From Isoetes taiwanensis (lineage: Eukaryota; Streptophyta; Lycopodiopsida; Isoetales; Isoetaceae): a DNA stretch of 64,000 nt. The position numbers and the translations under genes are program-made. Under the pieces are notes generated by a model. It saw only the letters and a list, made by a program, of their open reading frames with translations. It was not told the DNA's origin and ran no database searches. The number at the start of each line of letters is the position of its first letter. Positions within the stretch are counted from its first letter, which is position 1. The DNA lies in NCBI GenBank assembly GCA_021234155.1, contig JAJEKV010000005.1, positions 5,026,952-5,090,951 on the forward strand, read 5' to 3'. Positions 55,833 through 64,000 of this stretch are shown in pieces.

Positions 55833-56516
55833 AAAGTGGAAGAGGAAAAAGGCAGAAGATGATGGAAAAAAAAAAGAAAAAGGACACATAAAATAGATGA
55901 AGAAATGCGAATGGAAAGAGGCATATGAAAGGGGAAAGGGAAAGCGAAAATGAAAAGGAATGAGAAAAGGGAAAGGAAAAAATGGCACGGAGAAAAGCGA
56001 AAGGGTGGGGAAGGGTTGAAAAGGGAAGAGAAAGGAAAAAAGAAAAGGGAAGCGGAAAGGGGGGAAGGAAAGGGAAAAAAGGCATGAGGGAAAGGGGAGA
56101 GGAAAATAGGAAAAGAGATGGGAAAAATAGCAAAGATAAAGAGGAAGATGGTAGGGCCACACAAAAAGGTGGGGAAAAGAGAAGAAAAAGGGGCATGGAA
56201 AAAGGTAAGAGAAAATGAAAAGAAAGGGGAAAATGGGAAGGAGGAAAAGGTGGAAAGGGAAGAGAAAAGCCTATCAGAAAAAAGGATATGGGGAAGGAAA
56301 GGGTAAGGAAAAGGGAAAGGGGAGAAGGGGAAAGGGAAGGGGAAGGGAAAGGGAAGGGAAGGGAAGGGAGGGAGAAGGGGCTAAAAAAAAGGGGGAGAAG
56401 GGAAAAAGATAACATGAGAAAAATAAGAAAAAGGAAAAAGGAAACCGTAGGATAATGAGGAAAAAGAAGAAACACACCGGGATAGAGCAAAACCAAAGGA
56501 AAGGGAAAGGATATTA
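55799..56516. repeat. Purine-rich low-complexity tract (right), about 0.7 kb, starting with (GA)n
   Basis: (GA)n of about 30 bases at 55800-55829, then GGGAAAAGG-type words as in the left tract. Composition is alike, but no long block of the left tract is repeated, so the two are not LTRs. Confidence 0.92.
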
Positions 56517-56658
56517 AATGCACAAAACCTTTTATAGCTCAAAGAACACTGGGCTTGGTTTCTATTATATGATTTATGAAAAGAAGTCTAGGATGAATAG
56601 GTTTCATCCACATAGGCTCCTTAAATTATGCCCAGCAACGCTGGCACTATTACTAGTC

Positions 56659-56850
56659 TCTTAATAGAGCCGGTAGAATTAATGGAGTTTGCCAGCTCAA
56701 AAAGCCCATCTTCCATTAAAACTCGCCAAATGGCCAGATATTATGCCACATGTATGATATCATAGTAATTGAGGCACTCTCATATATTTCCATGTGAGGC
56801 ACATTCCAGAAAATAGATGTAATCACAATATAAAAAAATAAAAAAATAAA
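56659..56850 (+). repeat. 335-bp A-tailed repeat, copy 2, right part
   Basis: Continues the copy begun at 52331: TCTTAATAGAGCCGGTAGAA to GATGTAATCACAATAT, then an AAAAAAT tail. Matches 34714-34890. Confidence 0.85.
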
Positions 56851-57149
56851 ATTGTAATTGTCATACCCACGCCCACTTTCCACTAAACGCACTTTCGATA
56901 TATATGTCGTGCTTTTATGTCTATCCATTGGCTTTCCTTTATAGGAACTCACCTTCTCAAAAAAAATAAAGATCAAATTCCCACTTCTACAACAAATATC
57001 AAGGGCACAGTTTCCTCTAGAGATTTCTACGTGACTTATAGGAATTTACATGACAAATGGCTATTCAACAAATTTTTTCTTGTTCTTGAAATGCAAGATC
57101 ACCATTTTTTTAAATAATATAATACTATTTATGAAAACCGAATGGAACC

Positions 57150-57250
57150 GCAAGTTATTACTATTAGAGGTTGTCCTCTCGCTTCAATATACTTTGATTG
57201 ACATAAATCGCAACCCAAAATGATTTATATAAATTGCTTGTCCTTTATAT
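57150..57250 (+). repeat. GGAGGTTGTCCTC interspersed repeat, copy 1 (partial)
   Basis: AAGTTATTAC, then GAGGTTGTCCTCTCGCTTCA and ATATACTTTGATT. Copies 2-4 are at about 58860-59105, 62140-62345 and 62685-62930. Confidence 0.75.
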
Positions 57251-57399
57251 GAATTTTGTTTTTAAGGACGCCATTCTATTCATCATCACATTATGAGTAC
57301 ATTCTATATCACTTTATTCTACATATCACATGGAAGCCAATCCACTACCTAGGGTACGATATGGTAGGAGCCGCTTTTGCATGTGATTATCGAGTGCAT

Positions 57400-57556
57400 A
57401 TGGCGTGTTTAAGGTCTCTACTACGAGACCGATTGGTCATACTTGAACCCGTGACCTTGGCAATGGATTTTAAGGTCCCCATTACTAGACCAATATTGGC
57501 CATATTTGAACCCGCGGACTTTGATGTGGCAAATTAAGGTCCTACCACTAGATCAT
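57400..57556 (-). mobile_element. Tandem tRNA-like SINE heads
   Basis: On the minus strand three A-box-like words recur, ATGATCTAGTGGTAGGACCT (57556), ATTGGTCTAGTAATGGGGAC (57493) and ATCGGTCTCGTAGTAGAGAC (57436), with two B-box-like words GCGGGTTCAAATATG (57516) and CACGGGTTCAAGTATG (57456). The unit of about 60-66 bp repeats. This is the form of a tRNA-derived SINE with a duplicated head. None would fold as a functional tRNA. Confidence 0.5.
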
Positions 57557-58039
57557 GAGGTATAGAATTTTTACAAATAATTGCAATGAGAAAGCAAGAA
57601 ACAATTGTTGCAAAATTACCTCTCAATATGTGTACAATTTGCTCGGGATTTTTGTGTGATGTACAGAATTTACATGACAACCAATCCATCCAACAACCAT
57701 GATGATGTACATGGTTGGCCAACTACAAAAAAATTAACATGAAATATAGGTGAAAGAAGTCCAATAACAATTAGTAAGGAAGATGCAACCCACCTTCGAA
57801 AAAGATAAAGACCAAATTCCCAATTCCCAATTCTACAACAAATATCAAGGGCGCAGCTTCCTTCTGATTTTTGCATGATGTACATGAATTTACATGACAA
57901 ACAAATTATTCAACAAACATGATGATGTACATGCTTGGTCAAATACGCAAAAATTAAGATGAAATATGTGTAAAAGAAGTCTAAGGACAAATAGTAAGGA
58001 GACCCACTTATAGGTCACTTAATTGAAGTATCTCGACCA

Positions 58040-58830
58040 CCATTTTTTTTTTGAAGGACAAAAGCCAAAAAAGTTTATTAATCGAGAAAAGTACAAAATT
58101 TACATGTCTCATCTAACCGTAAGCACACACAGAGATGCCACAGAGCACGAAAGCCCGAGCACAATGTACTTACTCCGCATTAGGAGACTAATGATAAGAA
58201 TCAATTCAAGATACAATCCGCATGCCCATCGGGCCTAAGTCAAGGGAAGAACACTTAGGTCACAATATCTTTTTTGGGCCATCAGAATAACACCGCAAGT
58301 ACGATGAATAAATGCCCCGAAGATATGGTGTCTCAGGCGCCCCATATCATACTATAGGAGCCAACCGAACCAAGATGAAATGCCCTTTGTTTTAGTCAGG
58401 GGCCATGCTGGGATAGGATGATGCCAAGGATGCATCGGCTACCCAATGTACCGCTAAAACAAACCTTGTAGCCAAGACCACGCCTGGGTGAACCTCAGAC
58501 AATCAAGAGACAATGCTCAAGAGTCTCAACGTTGAGAGGCAAAAGAGGTATACCGCAGATATGCGAGGATCATAGCGATGTCGAAAGGCATTAACCCAGC
58601 ACCTATGGATAACTCCGCCACCACAAAGATGTAGACTTTAGGGTGGGAGCAAACTTATCCAAAGCTATGCCATGTAATGATACAAAGGGGTCAGGAACAT
58701 GTAGGTGCCACCATCCGGGCAACCGGAGGGGTTGTGGTGCTAAAAGAAGGCTATATAAATTTATCCGACAAATTGTTGCCTTTGTGAATATTTTCATGCG
58801 ATAAATCCCATGGCACCCTTTCAAAAAACT
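58040..58830 (-). pseudogene. L1 3' end fragment (copy D)
   Basis: A T-run on the plus strand at 58042-58051 is a poly(A) tail on the minus strand, preceded by GTCCTTC, the same tail motif as copy A at 20.99 kb, and by TTAATAAAC. Further right the minus strand reads LPLNVETLEHCLLIV (about 58540-58500) and AFHLGSV (58370), like the HC part of a zf-RVT domain and the helix after it in copy A. It is 5' truncated at about 58830. Confidence 0.55.
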
Positions 58831-58859
58831 TTTCTTCTTGTGCAACTTGCTTATTCGGG

Positions 58860-59105
58860 TTTGAAATCTTGAAATGCGTGTTCGCTTATTTTTTCGCTAA
58901 TACTACTACAGATGATAGAAACCAATAAGCCTTCAAGTTATTACTTGGAGGTTGTCCTCTCGCTTCCATATACTTTGGATTTATATTTGTCCTCCACTTC
59001 CATATACTTTGGATTTACATGAACTTAAACTGCATCCCAAAATGAATTTTTATGAATTGCTTATCCTCAAGTACATGACCGAGCTCTTAAAATACAAGAT
59101 CACCA
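58860..59105 (+). repeat. GGAGGTTGTCCTC interspersed repeat, copy 2
   Basis: TTGAAATGCGTG, TACTACAGATGATAGAAACC, AAGTTATTACTTGGAGGTTG, CATATACTTTGGATTTA (twice, an inner duplication), CATCCCAAAATGAATT and GCTTATCCT follow in this order, as in the copies near 62 kb. Confidence 0.8.
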
Positions 59106-61490
59106 TTTCAATATGTAGCATAATAATAACAGGGTTTTTTTTTTGTATTTTTGGTAATGCTTTTTTCCTATGGTTTTTATATGATTTGATGGTCAAGATT
59201 ACAAGTGTACTAATGCTGCATTCTAGAGTGCTGCTGTATTTTCATTTTCCAATTTCTTATATTCTCAATGGTTTAGACCCATGTTTGCATGATGCTCGTA
59301 CCATGCATTTCTTTTAATGGTCAAGATTAAGTCCTTGAGTCCTTTAATCAATGGCTTCGTAATAAACACCCTATTTCATGGTCTATTTCCTCGCGGTATT
59401 TTTCCCCAAACAAAAATCCAAAAGTTAAGGTGTACATCGAGCTCATGTGTTTTAGGGTTTGTTCTCCGCTTCCCGCCGATTGCTTGGACCCCACAACAAG
59501 AAGGATTTCTCGGCAAGCAAAGAAGACCGGCTCGATCGCTTCAAAATTGGCATCACACCCATACAAAGCAAAAAGGTATTGTTTTTAATTTGGAGTTAGG
59601 GATCAGGTTTCGCCTTAACGATGCAGTTTGGATGGTCTCGCCAAGCAAAATGGGTAGGTAGAGCCCTAAACTTTTGCAAATTCATTAGCTAGATCCATGC
59701 TTCTCCCGGGTTCATCCCGCTATAAAAGGGACCATGGGATTTAATCTTGTCAAGAATGGGGCACATACGACAAGTATTGGCAACCAATTCTACCGTACGC
59801 TTTTTAGGATGCAAGGACAAAACTTTTTGGGGATTAGGCCAAGCTTTCTAATCCAATTGGCTATGACTAAAGAGGAAGGAAAGGCGTATTCACTTTGGCC
59901 GATGAATGGCATAACCTTTACAAATTTAACCTTTACCTTTGGAAGTATTAATGGAAATTCGTGAAGAGAAGATTGTCAAGAATGCTATTTTCTCGAGCAA
60001 AGGAGACCATGATTGTGATTGTCACCATCGGGGCAATTTGTTGATTCAGAGTGCCATTGGTCTAGTTAATAAAATGGGTAGCTGGTTTGATTAATCCTTT
60101 TATGTAAGATCACGATGTACCCCTTTTGGGGAGTCGTAGCCTTCTTCAAGGAGATCACCATTACATACCTTGAGTTCAGAGATGTCTATTCAAGTATGTG
60201 AGATTGTATAACCGCTAAAAAAACTGGATCCGATCTTTAGTTTACCCTTACACAAAGCCTATCCCGACACTTTCATATATTTCGTGATGCTAAAAGCATG
60301 GCAATCACTGTACTAAATCTTAAACCTTATTGCAATCAGGTCCAAAGCTTCTTACTAGGGTTTGGATTGAAATTGCTCTACTGCATCGATTCTAGCAAAG
60401 ATTCAGACATTTGTTTAACGTGGATACATGGAATTTTGCCATTGTCCCCGCGGAAAGGTTCCAAGTTGACACACACTTTAAAGCTGGAAGATTGCAAAAT
60501 GAAACCTGTAGGAGGTTTTAGCTTCCTTTGCTCGTAGCAACCCATTTCTATTGTCGTGAGGCAACCAGCTTTTATGTACTAAGAAATTTGTCGTTGTGTG
60601 TTTGCGTACATATATGCCGGGGCCATGGACAAAGGCCAATGCAAAAGAAGTGATAGAAGAGATCGCTCAAGAAGCTATTGAATTAAAGAAGACCTTCTAT
60701 CAAGACACGTAAATCAAGGTAATTATTTTGTTTCTCACCCTTTAATTCTCGGCACTTGTATACATACTTCTTGAGTCTAAACAAAGGCTGGTTGCTATGA
60801 TCTATTCATTACATAGGTGGTTATAACTTCCTTTGAAAGAACAAATGACTGCTTATGATCTAATAAGTAAATGATGCAAAAGTTTAGATGTGCACTTGAT
60901 TTGATAGACTTGTTCTGTTGGAGGCAAGCGTAATTTAGTTCTTTATCCGCACACGCTATTTCATGTACATTTTGAATTGCAAAGATCTTTGCTCGCAAAA
61001 TGCGGTACAAATATGGATTCACCATATTACCATTACGGGGTTTGTCCCTTATGACCATTCAAAAGGAAGACAGTTTGTTGAAGGTGAAGAAAAGGTTTGT
61101 CATGTTCACTATTCAACTAGGTTTGTCCTCGCTGAAAGGTTTTCCTTTATCTTGCAAATGCACTTTGCCACAAATCTCATCAATGGATCATAAGGTGGTT
61201 CCAACATCGATCACATATAATGGTTTGAATATTTCATTGTGTCCTTTTTGTTATCTATCTTCCTATGTTGATTGTGCATAATCCTCTTATGCTTAGCCAA
61301 GGAACTTATTAGCGATTGTCATATGGTAATAAACAAATCACTATCTTGCTTTGCAATACCATTTTAAAAAGAGTTATTAAAATACCGCAATTTGAAGAGC
61401 ATATTGTTAAATGGTGATATTCAACCATTAGATATTCTCATATATGTTATATTTTTTTTTCTTGTGATGCATACATATGTTTCCACTATA
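59106..61490. other. Unassigned; scattered exon-like frames
   Basis: Plus-strand frames at 59317-59661 and 60298-60537, and a stretch at 60615-60712 (ANAKEVIEEIAQEAIELKK) followed by a GTAATT donor-like site, are protein-like but unrecognised. 61000-61281 holds two overlapping frames. No motif ties them to one gene. Confidence 0.3.
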
Positions 61491-61494
61491 TTTA

Positions 61495-61850
61495 TTAACC
61501 CCACACCATCCCTGTGTCCCGAAGGCCAAAAATTTTGAGTTAAATATACCAACTAACATATCACTACCATTAACATTAATTAACACAAACCATTACATCC
61601 AACAATCTAAAATTAAATCCCCTTGAAACCCCTTTGTTTGGGCAGCATATTCACACCTGGGGTGATTTAGGGCAATGTAGAGCTCCTTGTAATTATGTTT
61701 CATATGTACAAAATCAACACCATGTAGTAGTATATTACCTCAAATCTAGTATTTTGCAAATCTGTATCGCAAATTCTTGTGCGCATACCCCACAAACGAG
61801 GAACCTTTATGTAACGGTATAGATTAAGGAACAAGAGGTGAACATGTCAT
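61495..61850 (-). repeat. 350-bp interspersed repeat (copy 2, minus orientation)
   Basis: Reverse complement of 36705-37050 with the same block order: GTTCCTTAATC, CCTCGTTTGTGGGGTATGC, GTGTGAATATGC, CCAAACAAAGGGGTTTCA, TTAATGTTAATGGTAGT, GGCCTTCGGG. Confidence 0.75.
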
Positions 61851-61979
61851 CCAACAACAGCTCTTTACGCCTAAATCGGCATACCCAACCATCCACTCGC
61901 AGAAATTATAATAATTAAGCTACCAATTGTAACCAAGTTCGCCTCTATTTTGCCATATGTCAGAATTGTAACAACCTTT

Positions 61980-62930
61980 CCTTCACATTGATTAAGAATG
62001 CGAATTAAGTAATTTTATACACAATCCGACATGCAAAACAGAATGACCCAATATCATACCTTCCAAGAAATAGAATGACCCATTTACCAAAATAGAATGA
62101 GCCCAATATCATATCTTCTGTGCAAGCCGCTTTTTATCCTCGGGTTTTGAAATGCGTGGATCACCGCCTTTCAAAGTAACACTACTACAACAATACCAGA
62201 TGATAAAAAACCTGTATATGCAAGTTATTACTCATGGAGGTTGTCCTCGCTCAATATACTTTGATTATATAAATCGCATCCCGACGCAAGATCACCATTT
62301 CTTTCTGTATATCACTACTACGTATAGAAACAAAATAAATTCGTATTTCAATATACTTTGAATATATCTTGAAGTTGTATACTCCAATCATCCACTTCTG
62401 CAAAAATTATAATTAATACCCTTTAAATTCAAAAGCACCGCCCTTTTATGCCCCCTGTAATATTCTGCTCCGTCATTTTGTTCCTTGCCATTTATACTTT
62501 TCCATGCCGTAGACCGTAGAATGTCAACCTCTTCATATCGATTAATAATGCAAGGAATAGAATGACATGCGAAAACAGAATGACCGTAATATCATACAAG
62601 AAATAAATGACCACTTTACTATGAAATAGAATGACCAAATATTTATGGCCCTCTTCTTGTGCAAGCTGCTTAATCTTCTTGAAATGCAGATCACCATCTC
62701 TTTCAAAGAATACTACTCAGATGATAGAAACCCAATAAGGCCGTGTAAGTTATTACGTTGAGGTTGTCCTCCGCTTCAATATACTACATGTAGACCCAGA
62801 TCCCAAGATGAATTATATGAAATTGCTTGTCCTGGGTTACATTGTTACACATGATCGAGCTCTTGAATGCAAGATCAATACTTTTAAAGCAAATACTACC
62901 ACATATGATAGAAACGTGGGAAGTGTTGGC
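61980..62930 (+). repeat. Two tandem copies of a 530-540 bp unit carrying the GGAGGTTGTCCTC repeat
   Basis: Landmarks recur in the same order: GAATGCG / AATGCAAGG, then CATGCAAAACAGAATGACC (62031) and CATGCGAAAACAGAATGACC (62566); TTGAAATGC (62147, 62685); AGATGATA-AAACC (62199, 62719); AAGTTATTAC (62221, 62748) and GAGGTTGTCCTC (62235, 62760). The offsets are 520-541 bp. No coding content. Confidence 0.75.
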
Positions 62931-64000
62931 CATCTAGTCTCGTATATTCCTTTATTACTGCAAAAATCAAAGCTTAAAGCATGAGAAAAGACTTCGCACA
63001 TTAGGGCTTGAAGTTTTGGTAACAAAAAAAAACATTTCTGCATTACGAAAGCTATGATGCACATATGTCCGGCAGGTGAGTATGTCTAGGAATGACCTTG
63101 AAAACCATATGATTAATTTAATACCGAATCATGCATTTAACTTGTAATAGTGCTATTTTAAGGCCCAAAATAGAGACAATTTTGCAAATCCAGATATTTT
63201 GGCCTTATGCATTGATTTCTATAAGGTAGTGCAATGGAATATTTGCGATCACAAAAAATGTATGGGCAGAGGAAGAATTAGAGCCATTAGCAGAATTGAT
63301 ATCCTCTCGTTTATACATATAAAATGAATGTGGATTGAAGCAAAAAAGAATGTCCATACTAAGATTCAAAAGAATTGACTTTTCCGCTATTCTCGCATGA
63401 TCTTGCCCGAACACATCCTTCGGGCCTTTTACAACAGTCTCAAACTAAAATTTGATTCATCATAAATATGATGAACTCTACCGAACTTCTAAAGAAGGTT
63501 GATGCCAATAAATGCAAATGACTTCAAGCCAAATTGGATTGCAACGGAGGAGAAAGTACATGTTTTAGCGCTCGATCCGTGAATTTTGCTAAGAGCTTTT
63601 CCTAGTTTCGTGGTCTCGGGAAGCTTAAACTCCGCCTCCTACATGTGCAGTTTCTTTTGAAAACCATATAAGGCTTGAGACATCCCTTTGGAAAACCGAA
63701 GTTGCCAAATTATTCGTGGTCTAGAAGCCTGTAATGTCACCCTACATTTGTGCCTTTTTGAAAACCATAGCACTGGCCTCCTACATTTAGTCCTTTGGAA
63801 ACCATAAGTTGTCGAATTTAAGGCTGTGTGCCTCACCCTTCCATACAAAGATGTGATTTAAGAAAAACAAGAATGTGGCTAACGACTGCAATGGTCCGGC
63901 GATTGAAGTTTCTATGCCTGTGGACTTTACCGTATTAAAGTTGTGTAAATAGTTTAATCTTGGTATAAGAAGTTGATCTGAAGTCGAATGGTCCGAATTA
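62931..64000. other. Unassigned; short repeats near 63.63-63.81 kb
   Basis: CCTACAT-TG, then TTTTGAAAACCATA or TTTGGAAACCATA, recurs at about 63638, 63743 and 63779 with GTTGCC / GTTGTCGAATT words following. No gene or TIR pair is visible to the window end. Confidence 0.4.

Larger units (their letters stand above)
52490..56658. mobile_element. 4.17-kb insertion splitting the 335-bp repeat
   Basis: The repeat at 34558-34890 gives the uninterrupted order. In this copy it is cut after TCTTA (52485-52489) and resumes with TCTTA (56659-56663), a candidate 5-bp duplication. The insert holds 130 bp of unique DNA, 1.1 kb of purine-rich DNA, a decayed LINE on the minus strand, 0.7 kb more purine-rich DNA and 140 bp of unique DNA. 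No TG...CA ends or TIRs are seen, so the insert may be composite. Confidence 0.7.

Noticed and set aside
52621-56516. Two purine tracts as LTRs of one element
   Set aside because: They share composition but no extended aligned sequence, and lack TG...CA ends.
55747-56523. 258-codon Ser/Phe/Leu frame
   Set aside because: Same cause as the frames at 52.5-53.9 kb.

Overview
The window looks like repeat-dominated nuclear DNA of a land plant. Evidence: introns with GT/AG borders, a Ty3/gypsy chromovirus with an initiator-Met-type primer site, L1-type LINEs, a Mutator-like TIR element and tRNA-derived SINE heads. I see no bacterial operon structure, no rRNA and no functional tRNA gene. One DNA transposon family present here (17-20 kb) is one I associate with non-flowering plants and animals, so a fern, lycophyte, bryophyte or gymnosperm is possible; this is weak inference.

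Layout. 1-4.3 kb: minus-strand fragments of one to three intron-containing genes. One looks like a transposon-associated protein, one has a BAH-like segment, and one is unknown. The unknown gene lies between two arrays of a 57-bp hairpin-forming repeat. 5.9-6.4 kb: a complete non-autonomous Mutator-like element with a perfect 10-bp target duplication. 7.0-10.4 kb: a long imperfect inverted repeat bracketed by arrays of a 20-bp minisatellite. 15.5-20.0 kb: a two-gene DNA transposon with convergent genes, a coiled-coil/RING-H2 protein and a DDE-like transposase. 20.5 kb: a small foldback element. 21-34.6 kb: three L1-type elements. One is near full length on the minus strand; one, on the plus strand, is split by a 3.9-kb TIR transposon that carries palindromes and a captured P-loop gene fragment.

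38.7-50.2 kb: an 11.5-kb decayed chromovirus with 1.64-kb LTRs. 50-64 kb: relics, including a 335-bp repeat split by a 4.2-kb insertion, kilobase-scale purine-rich DNA around a second LINE type, tRNA-like SINE heads, and several interspersed repeats seen two to four times within the window.

How it works together: this is mostly nested selfish DNA rather than a pathway. Insertion order can be read from interrupted copies. Several in-frame stops are TAG, and one paralogue comparison shows CAG changed to TAG, as expected if methylated CHG sites decay. Only the minus-strand genes in the first 4 kb, and perhaps an open frame near 35.7-36.0 kb, are candidates for host genes, and both are uncertain.
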